This document shows positions 24,636 through 34,200 of a stretch of 64,000 nt of DNA, in pieces; position 1 is the first letter of the stretch; every line of letters starts with the position of its first letter. The notes below the pieces were generated by a model. That model did not search any database. It was not told the origin of the DNA and saw nothing but the letters and a program-made list of their open reading frames with translations. The position numbers and the translations under genes are program-made. The stretch spans positions 4,865,001 through 4,929,000 of the forward strand of contig NZ_CP133262.1 of the NCBI RefSeq assembly GCF_030915405.1. The letters are read 5' to 3'. This stretch comes from Neobacillus nitrireducens. GTDB taxonomy: Bacteria > Bacillota > Bacilli > Bacillales > Cytobacillaceae.

Positions 24636-26138
24636 TTGAAGTATGCACAATTAGAAAAAGAGTTTCTAGATTATGTAAAAAAGATGGCAGCCTACAATGA
24701 AGCACTTGGATTAGTATATTGGGATCTAAGAACAGGGGCACCGAAGCAGGGAGTTGAACAACGGTCAGAAGTAATTGGGTTGTTATCATCTGAAGTTTTT
24801 AAAATGTCTACTTCGGAGGAGATGGCCGCATACATAGCTTATTTATCAAAACAGTCACTCTCCGAAAAGACGAGGAAAATCCTTGAAGAATGTAAAAAAG
24901 AATATGAAAGAAATAAAAAAATCCCAGCAGAAGAATACAAGGAATTTGTCATTCTTCAGTCAAAGGCAGAGAGTGTTTGGGAGGAAGCAAAGGCAAGTTC
25001 GGATTTCGCCTTGTTTAGTCCATATCTAGAAAAACTTGTCGAGATGACAAAGAAGTTTGTTAGTTATTGGGGTCATAATGATAATAAATATGATGTGTTA
25101 TTAGACATGTACGAACCCGGAATGACTATGAAGGTTTTAGATCAAGTATTTAGTGAATTAAGAGAAAAAATAGTTCCATTGGTTAAGCAAATTTCTGCCT
25201 CTCCACATAAACCAAAGACGGATTTTCTATTTGAAAAATTCCCAAAGGAAAATCAACGTGAATTTAGTTTGAAAATCCTCGGCAAAATGGGTTATAACTT
25301 CCAAGCTGGGAGGTTGGATGAAACTGTTCACCCTTTTGCAATCGGGTTAAACCCCGGCGATGTGCGCGTTACCACAAAGTATGATGAAAATGATTTCCGA
25401 ACAGCAGTTTTTGGAACCATTCATGAAGGCGGTCATGCTTTATATGAACAAAATATTTCTAAAAGCCTGATTGGTACTCCGCTATGTTCAGGAACTTCTA
25501 CAGGAATTCATGAATCTCAGTCGCTTTTTTATGAAAATATCCTTGGACGAAGTTTACCATTTTGGAAAAATAACTACGATCTTCTAAAGACATATGCAAA
25601 TGGTCAATTTGAACAAGTTGACATTGAGGATTTCTATCAAGCGATTAATGAATCTAAACCATCATTTATTAGAATTGAAGCAGATGAGCTAACGTACCCG
25701 CTCCATGTTATTATCCGTTATGAAATTGAAAAAGGCTTATTTAATGATGAAATTGATGTGATGGAGTTACCGAAGATATGGAATGATAAGTACGAAGAGT
25801 ACTTAGGCATTCGACCTGAAAATGATGCACAAGGAGTTCTTCAAGATGTCCATTGGGCAGGAGGAAGCTTTGGTTATTTCCCGTCTTATGCTTTAGGCTA
25901 TATGTATGCAGCTCAATTTAAGCATAAAATGCTTGAAGCACTTCCGAATTTTGATCAATTAGTCGAGGAAGGGGACCTTTTACCGATAAAAGAATGGCTG
26001 ACCGAAAATATTCACCAATTTGGAAAAATAAAAAAGCCGCTTGAAATCTTACACGATGTCACTGGTGAAGGCCTCAATCCGAAATATTTAATTGATTATC
26101 TATATGAGAAATATGGCAAGGTGTATAGGTTGAATTAA
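24636..26138 (+). CDS. ypwA: M32 family metallocarboxypeptidase YpwA
   Basis: Zinc carboxypeptidase of the thermostable Taq type, releasing C-terminal amino acids in the cytoplasm. The zinc motif HEGGH is at residues 263-267 (TIHEGGHALYEQN) with the third ligand Glu in GIHESQSLFYE about 30 residues on. At 500 residues it matches B. subtilis YpwA. The frame can open at TTG 24612, but GAGAGGGGG lies inside that extension and is well placed for the TTG at 24636, giving MKYAQLEKEF. It belongs to the chromosomal backbone rather than the NO island, although it lies between DUF2249 copy C and cbaA. Confidence 0.92.
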   Translation: MKYAQLEKEFLDYVKKMAAYNEALGLVYWDLRTGAPKQGVEQRSEVIGLLSSEVFKMSTSEEMAAYIAYLSKQSLSEKTRKILEECKKEYERNKKIPAEEYKEFVILQSKAESVWEEAKASSDFALFSPYLEKLVEMTKKFVSYWGHNDNKYDVLLDMYEPGMTMKVLDQVFSELREKIVPLVKQISASPHKPKTDFLFEKFPKENQREFSLKILGKMGYNFQAGRLDETVHPFAIGLNPGDVRVTTKYDENDFRTAVFGTIHEGGHALYEQNISKSLIGTPLCSGTSTGIHESQSLFYENILGRSLPFWKNNYDLLKTYANGQFEQVDIEDFYQAINESKPSFIRIEADELTYPLHVIIRYEIEKGLFNDEIDVMELPKIWNDKYEEYLGIRPENDAQGVLQDVHWAGGSFGYFPSYALGYMYAAQFKHKMLEALPNFDQLVEEGDLLPIKEWLTENIHQFGKIKKPLEILHDVTGEGLNPKYLIDYLYEKYGKVYRLN

Positions 26139-26152
26139 AGAGAAAAGATAAA

Positions 26153-26187
26153 AAAAGGGCTCCAATCTCAAAGATTGGAGCCTTTTA
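26153..26187. terminator. Bidirectional terminator between ypwA and cbaA
   Basis: GGCTCCAATCT / AGATTGGAGCC hairpin with an A-run before and TTTT after, serving both convergent genes. Confidence 0.9.
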
Positions 26188-26193
26188 GCCTCT

Positions 26194-26216
26194 GAACAGG
26201 GCGCTTCCGCTTTTCC
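26194..26216 (+). repeat. Fragment of the REP-like repeat
   Basis: GAACAGGGCGCTTCCGCTTT resembles the right end of the copy at 3795-4000 (TAAACGGGCGCTTCCGCTTTT). Only this end piece is present, directly next to the cbaA stop. Confidence 0.5.
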
Positions 26217-26218
26217 TA

Positions 26219-27886
26219 TTACCATTTACTCCATGTCTGAAATCCTTTTGAGCCTGGAGGTGCATTTTGAATGATATCGATAAACGGTATGGTGTACGCA
26301 AAAAGAATGAGGGCTGCTGCAATTCCAAGCCATAATTTCCAGTTTTCAAATACCATTGGTGCCTTTTCCTCAAGATTCTCAGCTACCGCAACAGGGAATT
26401 CCTCTTCCCCCTTAGGTGCAAAGAAAGCAAGATTGATGAAGATGATAATAACAAGGATAATGCCTATGAATAGTATCGTCCCGCCCACCGCTTGAGCAAT
26501 TTGATATGGAATCCATTCTGCTGCTTGCTTGGCTCCGCCATAGGTGGAGAAAGCAGAACGTCTTGGTCCGCCAAGCAGACCTTCGAAGTGCATTGCACCA
26601 GACATGAAGACCATCCCAATAAACCAAACCCAAGCTTGGATAATTCCTAATTTATTCATTGCTTTTGTTAATTTACGTCCGGTTAAATGTGGAACTAACC
26701 AATAAGAAATCCCAAAGAACGTTAACACTACTGATGTTGCGGCTGTTAAATGGAAGTGACCTGTTACCCAAATAGTATTATGAATTACTTGGTCCATTTG
26801 GTTAGATGCATTGATAATTCCGCCCGCACCGGCAGGGATAAATGATGCCATACCGATAAATGGAACGGTAAAACGAGCATCACCCCAAGGGAGAACTTTA
26901 AACCAGCCAAACAAACCAGTTGCTCCTTTTGAGCGTCCATATCTTTCAAATGTAGCAAACAAAGAGAAAGCCGTCATTAACGAAGGAATTATAACCATGA
27001 AGGTTAAAATAACCTGTAAGAACTTCCATGCAGGGTCAATCCCCGGTTCTGTTAATTGGTGGTGAAAACCTACCGGAATCGAGAAGAGAAGGAACAAAAT
27101 AAAAGATAAACGTGCTAATGAATCAGAGAAAATTTTCCCACCGATAATTTTCGGGATAATCGCATACCAGCACATATATGCAGGTAATAACCAGAAATAA
27201 ACTAATGGGTGCCCAAAATACCAGAATAGAGTACGGCTGACTAAAACATCAACTGTATCAACTAATCCAAGTGACCAAGGAAGTAATTGGAATAAAACGG
27301 TTGCAGCAACCCCAAGTGTCGCAATTATCCACATAACTGTATTAATAACAGCCATAAAGCTTAATAACGGACTTGGCTGACCAGGATTATTCTTCCTCCA
27401 TTTTGCATAGGTCATAATTTGTGCGGCACCATCAATCCAACTGCCTACAATTACGAACGTTAGACCTAAGTAAAAAATCCAATGTGCCTTAAGTGGTGCA
27501 TAAAAAGTGTAAAGAACCGATGCTTCTTTAAGTAAGACCATGGTTGCAGCCATTAAGGTACCGACTAACATGATCCAAAAGCCAATCCAGCCAGTGCGTC
27601 GGGCTGCGTTTGAATGACCGCCGGTTGTTCTGCTTACGGCAGCATACTGAAAACCCATAATAAAAAATGTGGTTAAAACTAATCCCATTAATACACCATG
27701 GACGGTTAAGATTTGGTAATAATCAATGCCCCATGGAAGCTCCCATTTTCCAGAACGGACAAGGGTTTGTAACAGCCCCATTAAACCGCCAAGTGCAAGA
27801 GCAGAGAAGGCCACAAAAAAGTGCGCCATTGATAGCTTAGCATCACGAGGGTCAACTTTTACTTTTGCTGCTGTAGAGTTAGCCAT
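26219..27886 (-). CDS. cbaA: ba3-type (B-family) terminal oxidase subunit I
   Basis: Heme-copper oxidase core subunit that reduces oxygen to water and pumps protons. 555 residues with about 13 helices. Metal ligands are visible: H63 (low-spin heme, ILTVHGVLMG), H226 with the cross-linked Y230 in YFGHPLVYFWLLPAY, H275/H276 (FHHQLTEPG) and H377/H379 (VTGHFHLTAAT). The GHP-x-VYFWLLPAY form marks the B-type, high-affinity branch. GAGGTGG precedes the ATG, which shares one A with the cbaB stop (TAATG), so translation is coupled. Last gene of cbaDBA. Confidence 0.95.
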   Translation of the reverse strand: MANSTAAKVKVDPRDAKLSMAHFFVAFSALALGGLMGLLQTLVRSGKWELPWGIDYYQILTVHGVLMGLVLTTFFIMGFQYAAVSRTTGGHSNAARRTGWIGFWIMLVGTLMAATMVLLKEASVLYTFYAPLKAHWIFYLGLTFVIVGSWIDGAAQIMTYAKWRKNNPGQPSPLLSFMAVINTVMWIIATLGVAATVLFQLLPWSLGLVDTVDVLVSRTLFWYFGHPLVYFWLLPAYMCWYAIIPKIIGGKIFSDSLARLSFILFLLFSIPVGFHHQLTEPGIDPAWKFLQVILTFMVIIPSLMTAFSLFATFERYGRSKGATGLFGWFKVLPWGDARFTVPFIGMASFIPAGAGGIINASNQMDQVIHNTIWVTGHFHLTAATSVVLTFFGISYWLVPHLTGRKLTKAMNKLGIIQAWVWFIGMVFMSGAMHFEGLLGGPRRSAFSTYGGAKQAAEWIPYQIAQAVGGTILFIGIILVIIIFINLAFFAPKGEEEFPVAVAENLEEKAPMVFENWKLWLGIAAALILFAYTIPFIDIIQNAPPGSKGFQTWSKW

Positions 27887-28362
27887 TATTTTACCACCTC
27901 AATCATCGAACTCATTAAATGGTGACCTGCACCACAATATTCATTACAAACAATTAAATATTCGCCTGTCTTATCAAATGTTGTCGTATATTCGCTGACA
28001 TATCCAGGCTCAAGCATCATGTTTATATTTGTTCCAGCTACTTCAAAGCCGTGGACGACGTCTTTTGTTGTGGCAATAACTTTGACCTTCGCACCAACTG
28101 GTACTTCAACTTTTATTGGATTATACGAGAACGCTTGAGCTACATATACTAATTCATAGTCCCAATCTTTACCTTCAACCTTATGTAATCCTGGTTTATC
28201 AAATGGTTTTGTTTGATCGACTTTATCCACATTAATCGTAGTTAAACAACTTGGCGGCTTGTTACCAAGATAGAATGCGCTTACTCCTACAACCGTTAAA
28301 AATACGACCAAAGCACTAATTCCAAAAGTTAACCAAATCTTCTCGAACTTATGCATATGCAT
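27886..28362 (-). CDS. cbaB: ba3-type oxidase subunit II (CuA domain)
   Basis: A 158-residue membrane-anchored subunit carrying the CuA electron entry site. One N-terminal helix (about 10-32) leads to a cupredoxin domain with H104 and the CuA cluster C139, E141, C143, H147 and M150 (VCNEYCGAGHHLM). The single anchor and short length are typical of ba3-type enzymes. The ATG at 28362 has AAGGGGGA seven bases upstream; a TTG at 28380 would cover that site. It starts 21 bp after cbaD and ends overlapping cbaA. Confidence 0.93.
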   Translation of the reverse strand: MHMHKFEKIWLTFGISALVVFLTVVGVSAFYLGNKPPSCLTTINVDKVDQTKPFDKPGLHKVEGKDWDYELVYVAQAFSYNPIKVEVPVGAKVKVIATTKDVVHGFEVAGTNINMMLEPGYVSEYTTTFDKTGEYLIVCNEYCGAGHHLMSSMIEVVK

Positions 28363-28383
28363 ATTTCTTTCCCCCTTCAATCA

Positions 28384-28533
28384 TTAAAAACGTTCAACAA
28401 ACAGGTAATAGACACTTACCCAAGTGACAACAATAAAAGCTCCCAATAAGAAAACAGATGCTAATGTCCCTTTAAGAGAAGAGCTGTCTTCAATTTCTGT
28501 TTTTTGATTTGTTTTAAGTTCCGCTTTCGCCAT
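28384..28533 (-). CDS. cbaD: ba3-type oxidase subunit IIa (small single-helix subunit)
   Basis: A 49-residue protein found by reading the minus strand upstream of cbaB. A polar N-terminus (residues 1-22, ending DSSSLKG) is followed by one membrane helix (TLASVFLLGAFIVVTWVSVY) and a short basic end. This is the form of the IIa subunit of ba3 oxidases, and the gene sits first in the operon as in other Bacillaceae. AGGGGG lies close to the ATG at 28533. The symbol follows common usage for this subunit. Confidence 0.85.
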   Translation of the reverse strand: MAKAELKTNQKTEIEDSSSLKGTLASVFLLGAFIVVTWVSVYYLFVERF

Positions 28534-28686
28534 CCCCCTGCACTCCCTTCAGAGTATTGTTAAATTAATTATTAGTTCTCTTTCATAATACAAAACAATT
28601 GTTAAGAAAAAATAACAAATTTAGTAGTTCACAAAATGTTCATTCCTCGGATATCTACTATGTTAATATTATAAAACTGATGCAAC

Positions 28687-28702
28687 AGTGATTTATATCA
28701 CA
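28687..28702 (-). promoter_or_regulatory. Crp/Fnr-type operator upstream of the cba operon
   Basis: AGTGATTTATATCACA, core GTGA-N6-TCAC at 28688-28701. On the minus strand TATAAT lies at 28668-28673 and a weaker TAACAT at 28660-28665; the latter would put the palindrome at -41.5. The gap from 28534 to 28881 otherwise holds further GTGA/TCAC half-sites near 28720-28757 and no gene I can support. Confidence 0.62.
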
Positions 28703-28881
28703 ATCACCAGGGGATATTTGTGACTAAAATGTGAACTATCACACTTTACCTGTGATAAAAGTAATTGAATATTGCCTTACTCAAGAAAATGAACAACTTT
28801 TTAGAATTGTGTCACACTTTGAGAACCTCTAAATATGATAGTAATAAATTTATATTTTCCTTCAGAAAAGAGTGTGTTTTT

Positions 28882-29007
28882 GTGGAAAAATATTATTGTG
28901 ATCGTTGCCGCCTTCTGTATAATGATGTAGAAATCTGTAAAATCTGTGGGGCATTAGTGAAGAATAAAATTAAAATTGAGGTTCAAAAACAACCAGATAA
29001 AAAATAA
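28882..29007 (+). CDS. Small two-CxxC zinc ribbon-like protein
   Basis: A 41-residue peptide starting GTG, VEKYYCDRCRLLYNDVEIC, then KICG and a basic tail. The two CxxC pairs, 12 residues apart, suggest a zinc ribbon. AGAAAAGAG lies about ten bases before the GTG at 28882; an open frame starting at 28765 gives a non-conserved-looking extension. It is divergent from the cba operon and downstream of its operator region, so it might share regulation. Not recognised as a named family. Confidence 0.58.
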   Translation: MEKYYCDRCRLLYNDVEICKICGALVKNKIKIEVQKQPDKK

Positions 29008-29101
29008 GACGAAAGAAGCATGTGATTGCTTCTGCTATGCTTTTTACTTCGAATTTTAAAAATGGAAATCATTAGCTAGTGAATGAAATTATTATCCATT
29101 A

Positions 29102-29166
29102 TATAATTTAAGAGCACAGCAACAACCTTCAAAACGTTTGCTTCCCCTCAAGGGAAGCTTTTTTTT
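29102..29166 (+). ncRNA. Candidate short RNA with own promoter and terminator
   Basis: A TATAAT box at 29102-29107 is followed 33 bases later by a strong intrinsic terminator (GCTTCCC / GGGAAGC, 29140-29158, then eight T). A transcript starting near 29114 would be about 53 nt. It could instead be a leader attenuator for bpsA, or a second terminator for the gene before it. The -35 region (GTGAAT) is poor. No coding frame is present. Confidence 0.4.
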
Positions 29167-29241
29167 ATGCCTTTTAACACTAACGAATAATTACCATTAA
29201 TTTGGAAAAAGTAACCTTACATAGATTGAAGGAGCAAATAC

Positions 29242-30330
29242 ATGCCTACGATTATTTCTGTTGCTGAGGTTATACCGCCTTTTGAAGTGAACCAAAATCA
29301 AGCATCTGAATTTGCAAGAGAGCTTTTCGCTGATTCCTTTAAGGATATTGAAAGGCTTTTACGGGCTTTTCAAAATGGTCAAATTGAAAAAAGGCATTTC
29401 GTTAAAAATCTTGATTGGTTTAAAGAAGATCACACTTTTGAAGAAAAAAATTCAGCCTACATTGAAGCTGCGTGCACTTTAGGAAAAGAAGCTGTCGAGA
29501 AATGTTTACATAATACAGACTTTTTAAAAAGGAATATTCCCTATCAAGAAATAGATATGATTTTTTATATTTCAACCACCGGAATCGCCACTCCTAGTAT
29601 AGAAGCAAGAATTATGAACCTCCTGCCGTTTAATTCGCACACAAAGAGGGTACCGATTTGGGGACTTGGCTGTGCAGGTGGTGCTGTTGGAATGTCGAGA
29701 GCCTATGAATATTGCCTGGCCTTTCCAAAAGCAAAGGTACTTGTCCTCTCAGTTGAACTCTGCAGCTTAACCTTTCAGCGCAATGATCTTTCCAAAAGTA
29801 ATTTAATTGGTACTTCTTTGTTTGCCGATGGTGTAGCTTGTGCATTGGTTTGCGGTGATGAATCAAATATTGAAGATTTTAGGAATAAGGCGACGTCACC
29901 GTCCATCATAGCAACACAGTCCACGCTGATGCCGAACTCTTTAGATGTGATGGGCTGGGATATTAGGAGTACAGGTTTGTTTGTCGTATTTTCACGGGAT
30001 ATCCCCAAAATCATAGAGGATTGGTTAAAGCCGAATGTAAGTGAATTTTTAGAAGAACATCAAATCAATCTTGAAAAAATTGACTATTTTATTGCCCATC
30101 CGGGTGGGAAAAAAGTGATCGATGCCTATGTGAAATCATTAGAGATACCGGGTTCAATGACTGATGTTTCGCTTGAAGTGTTAAGACAGTTTGGCAATAT
30201 GTCTTCCACAACGATATTTTATGTGCTGAAGCGTTACCTGGAGATGGATATTCCTCAGGATGCGATAGGACTTGGTACCGCGCTTGGACCAGGTTTTAGT
30301 TCAGAACTGCTTTTGTTTAGGTGGGTATAA
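29242..30330 (+). CDS. bcsA: Type III polyketide synthase (BpsA/BcsA, alkylpyrone synthase type)
   Basis: Chalcone-synthase-fold enzyme that extends fatty acyl-CoA starters with malonyl-CoA; the B. subtilis orthologue makes alkylpyrones. The triad is C144 (WGLGCAGGA), H286 (FIAHPGGKK) and N319 (QFGNMSSTT), and the C-terminal GLGTALGPGFSSELLL is the family GFGPG-like element. 362 residues is typical. GAAGGAG precedes the ATG at 29242. bpsB follows after 4 bp, so the product is probably methylated. It is soluble and cytoplasmic. Confidence 0.93.
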   Translation: MPTIISVAEVIPPFEVNQNQASEFARELFADSFKDIERLLRAFQNGQIEKRHFVKNLDWFKEDHTFEEKNSAYIEAACTLGKEAVEKCLHNTDFLKRNIPYQEIDMIFYISTTGIATPSIEARIMNLLPFNSHTKRVPIWGLGCAGGAVGMSRAYEYCLAFPKAKVLVLSVELCSLTFQRNDLSKSNLIGTSLFADGVACALVCGDESNIEDFRNKATSPSIIATQSTLMPNSLDVMGWDIRSTGLFVVFSRDIPKIIEDWLKPNVSEFLEEHQINLEKIDYFIAHPGGKKVIDAYVKSLEIPGSMTDVSLEVLRQFGNMSSTTIFYVLKRYLEMDIPQDAIGLGTALGPGFSSELLLFRWV

Positions 30331-30334
30331 AAAA

Positions 30335-30910
30335 ATGACCAATATTTTCTCATTTCTGCTGTTAGTTGGATTCATTGTTATTCAGCGGTTATTTGAACTT
30401 AGAATTGCAAAAAGTAATGAAAAATGGATGAAGCAGCGAGGGGCCGTTGAATTTGGAGAAAAGCATTACCGCTATATGGTGATGATGCATTTGTTCTTCT
30501 TTCTCTTCTTAAGTTGTGAAAAGGTTTTTAGGAATCAGGGGCTTTCTCCTTTTTGGGGCATCCTAATTATTCTTTTTCTAGTTGCCCAGTTATTCAGGAT
30601 TTGGGCAATTACCTCGCTTGGAAGGTTCTGGAATACAAAGATCATTGTGTTAAGAAATGCAAGTGTGATCAGAAAGGGACCTTACTGTTTTATCAAGCAT
30701 CCTAATTATTTTGTTGTAGCGGTTGAACTGGCAGTTGTACCATTAATGTTCAACGCCTTTTTAACAGCAGGTTTATTTACACTATTAAATATCATAATGC
30801 TGATGATTCGGATCCCTGAGGAGGAAAAGGCGTTAAAGGAACTGACGGAATATGAAGGATCATTTAAAGATTGTAATCGGTTTCTTCCCAATATTGTTAA
30901 AAAAGTGTGA
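30335..30910 (+). CDS. ypbQ: Isoprenylcysteine carboxyl methyltransferase-like BpsB (YpbQ)
   Basis: A 191-residue integral membrane methyltransferase of the ICMT family; the B. subtilis orthologue O-methylates the alkylpyrones made by BpsA. Four or five membrane helices are visible. The cofactor region shows VIRKGPYCFIKHPNYFV, the R-x-GPY...HPxY pattern, followed by a helix and RIPEEEKAL. The ATG at 30335 with AGGTGG upstream is chosen; an earlier in-frame start at 30272 lies inside bcsA. Translationally close to bcsA (4 bp gap). Confidence 0.9.
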   Translation: MTNIFSFLLLVGFIVIQRLFELRIAKSNEKWMKQRGAVEFGEKHYRYMVMMHLFFFLFLSCEKVFRNQGLSPFWGILIILFLVAQLFRIWAITSLGRFWNTKIIVLRNASVIRKGPYCFIKHPNYFVVAVELAVVPLMFNAFLTAGLFTLLNIIMLMIRIPEEEKALKELTEYEGSFKDCNRFLPNIVKKV

Positions 30911-30928
30911 CAATTTTTAGAGGTCTAT

Positions 30929-30943
30929 TGAAAATGATTATCA
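30929..30943. promoter_or_regulatory. Fur box 1
   Basis: TGAAAATGATTATCA differs from the 7-1-7 consensus TGATAATNATTATCA at one position only. It lies 18 bp after ypbQ, upstream of the small peptide gene. Confidence 0.78.
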
Positions 30944-30967
30944 CCTATGTTAAACTTTGATTATCGA

Positions 30968-30982
30968 TGAAAATCATTCTCA
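30968..30982. promoter_or_regulatory. Fur box 2
   Basis: TGAAAATCATTCTCA, two mismatches to the 7-1-7 consensus. With box 1 it makes a tandem arrangement 39 bp apart, 30 bp before the TTG of the peptide gene. Confidence 0.7.
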
Positions 30983-31011
30983 ACGAGAGTCTGATAAGGA
31001 AGGTGTTACAA

Positions 31012-31092
31012 TTGACTTTTGCTTTAGTTGGCGGAACGGTTATTATTTATGCATTTGTCATGAAGCACGTCTTAAAAAACGTTACACATTAA
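31012..31092 (+). CDS. Fur-controlled 26-residue peptide, candidate FbpC
   Basis: A TTG at 31012 follows AAGGAAGGTG at six bases, an excellent site. The peptide is hydrophobic for about 16 residues (TFALVGGTVIIYAFVM) and ends in a basic KHVLKNVTH, so it could be membrane-inserted with a positive tail. Two Fur boxes lie just upstream and a hairpin follows, so it forms its own iron-responsive unit. In B. subtilis I recall the small Fur-regulated basic protein FbpC being encoded between ypbQ and ypbR, the same spot, but I cannot confirm sequence identity from memory. Confidence 0.6.
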   Translation: MTFALVGGTVIIYAFVMKHVLKNVTH

Positions 31093-31108
31093 ATGAATAC
31101 TTTTTCGT

Positions 31109-31145
31109 GAGCCAGGGTCCTTCATCTTGGCTCTTTGTCGTTTTT
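31109..31145 (+). terminator. Hairpin after the Fur-controlled peptide gene
   Basis: GAGCCA / TGGCTC stem with a 13-base loop, then TTTGTCGTTTTT. Modest stability, but well placed 16 bases after the stop codon. Confidence 0.55.
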
Positions 31146-31246
31146 GGGAGAAATTTGTTTATAGTAATAGCCGTGTCAAGATAGGAAAAGTTTGAATTAT
31201 CGTATAAAATAAAAAATATTACAAAGTTGTTAAGGGGAATAAGTAA

Positions 31247-34200
31247 ATGGTGAAAACAGCCGATCAGAAAGCAGACATCCAAACACTAAAAACAAAAATC
31301 GTTTCAATATATGAATTTCTATCCAAACAAGCGGATTATGATCATGCAGAAAAGGTTAAACAACTGGCAATAAAGCTGAAGGACAGAGAGTTTATGATTG
31401 CATTCTGCGGCCATTTCTCCGCAGGGAAATCGACAATGATTAATCAGCTCGTTGGAGAGAATTTACTTCCAGCTAGCCCAATTCCAACAAGTGCAAATTT
31501 AGTAAAGGTGAAGGCAGGAGAGGAATATGCAAAGGTCTTTTTCAAAAATGAGAAGCCGCGTATCTATTTAGCACCTTATAATTATGAAATTGTTAAGAAT
31601 TATTGCAAAGATGGCGACCAAATTGAAGAAATTGAGATTAGTCATAGTGACACAGGGCTACCCGCCAATACGGTAATAATGGATACACCCGGAATTGATT
31701 CTGCTGATGACGCCCACCGAATAGCTACCGAATCGGCCCTTCATCTTGCCGATATCATTCTTTATGTCATGGATTATAATCATGTCCAAGCAGAGTTGAA
31801 TTTTTTATTTACAAAGGAACTAACCCAAGCTGGAAAAGAAGTTTACTTAGTAATTAACCAAATTGATAAACATAATGAGGAAGAGTTAAGCTTCTTTGAG
31901 TTTCAAAGTAGTGTGGTGGATTCGTTTGCATCATGGGGAGTGAAACCGGCTCGGATTTTTTATACATCATTGAAGAATGAGGATCAACCTTTTAATGAAT
32001 TCAAAGATCTTAAACAATTTATTGCCGAAAAATTGGAGTCAAAGGACCAATTATTAGTTCCATCCATTTTTCATTCCTTAAAAAAAATTACCCAAGATCA
32101 TCTCGCTCATAGCAATAAGCAGGATGAGATTGAGCTAAGTCCCGTTCTTGAGATATTGAATGAGTTATCTGAGGAAGAAAGAAGAGAATTGTCCAATGCT
32201 TCTCGCGAACTGGAAGGGAACCTTACGACTTTAAAAGAGGGGCCAGCCGTAACTGAGAAGGAATTTGATCACCAAATTACCCAAATACTGAAAAATGCGT
32301 ACCTAATGCCTTTTCAAACCAGAGAGTTAGCTGAGCGCTATTTGGAATCCTGCCAGCTGGAATACAAAGTGGGAATCTTATTTTCTAAGCAAAAGACGTT
32401 GGATGAGAAAAAGCTAAGGCTCGAAAGCTTCCATCAAGATATTCTTGATAAAACAAAATCTCAGCTGGAGTGGCATATACGCGAATTTTTGCTGCGCATT
32501 TTAAAGGAAACGGGTCTAAACGCGAGGGAATTACAAAGCTTGGCACAATCTTATTCCATCGATGTTCAGGCAAACCTTTTATCAGAAACAGTAAAGTCCG
32601 GTGCACGAGTATCGGGAGAATATGTTCTACATTACACAGAAGATGTGGCCAATGAAATTAAAAAAATTGCGCGACAAAACCTGGCGCTTTTTAAAGAAGA
32701 GTTCTTAGAAGCCTTAAGACAACAAACAGCACAATTAATAGAACAGTATGAACAGGATAAGACCAAAAACGGGAGATATATTGATGCCCTAACAGTGCTG
32801 ACAAATTATCAAAATAAAGCTAAATTGAAAGAAACCAAGATTGAAGAGTTATTAGCAAAAGATGAAATCTTCCAAGAAGATCTTCATCATCTATTTAGCC
32901 AAGACGAAAAAGAGTATGAAGTGGTCAGGACACAGGAGAAAATGTCAGAGAACGGAAGAAGCATGAATAGGAACAGTTTAAAAATTGATGATGTCAATAT
33001 GCCTTCGTTCAATGAACTTAAGCTTCCATCCTCAGGTGATCATTTAGAGCAAACCGTGGAACGGCTTCAAAAAACGTCATCTTTAATCCAAGACCTTCCG
33101 GGTTTTCGGAAGCTGTCTAAAGATCTAGTCGATAAAGCAGAAAGACTCGAAAATAAGGGCTTTACGGTGGCATTATTTGGTGCATTCAGTGCCGGTAAAT
33201 CTTCATTTGCGAATGCGCTTATGGGTGCTAAGATTCTGCCTGTTTCACCAAATCCAACTACCGCTGCCATTAATAAAATTAAACCTGTTACGGAGACCCA
33301 TCCGCATGGCACCGTGCTTGTTAAATTTAAGGAAGCAGCTGCGATGCTTGAGGATATTAATCGCTCATTGAGAGTGTTTGAACTTCAGGCAGAGGATTTT
33401 GAGGGGGCTGCCAAAAAAATAAACGAGCTAATCCTTCAAGATGGGCAGGATGGCGGTGTCTTGGAGAAGACACATTTTACATTCTTACAGGCATTCACTA
33501 GAGGATATCAAGCGTTTGGAAATTTATTAGGAACAATACTTGAAACTGACGTAAGTGAATTTACCGAATTCGTGGCAAATGAAGAAAAATCCTGTTACGT
33601 CGAATGGATTGAGCTCTACTATGATTGTGAGTTAACCAAAAAAGGGATCACACTTGTTGATACACCCGGAGCTGATTCAATCAATGCCCGCCATACAGGT
33701 GTTGCATTTGATTACATTAAAAATTCAGATGCATGTTTTTTTGTTACCTATTACAATCATGCCTTCTCGAAAGCCGACCGTGAATTTTTAATTCAGCTTG
33801 GACGGGTAAAGGAATCCTTTCAAATGGATAAATTGTTCTTTATTATTAACGCAATTGACCTTGCAGAGAATGAAGAGGAAAAGGATACAGTTCTTAATTA
33901 TGTCGAGGAACAACTCGGCAAATATGGAATAAGAAATCCCCATCTATATCCTGTATCAAGTTTGCAAGCATTAAAAGAAAAGGTGACGCAAAATCCACAT
34001 TCAGAATCGGGAATGGCTAACTTTGAGCAGGCCTTTTATCATTTTATTACCAATGAATTAACGGAAATGGCTATTTCTTCAGCTGAAAAGGAAATAACCC
34101 GTGTCTATGATTTAATTGATAAACTTATCAAAAGTTCACAGGAAGACCAATCGGTAAAAGAGAAAAAACGCGGTACGATTGAAAAACAAAAAGCAAGAAT

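Noticed and set aside
30957..31184. 75-codon frame across the Fur box region
   Set aside because: It begins within the Fur boxes and runs through the hairpin; the peptide frame starting at 31012 has a far better ribosome binding site.
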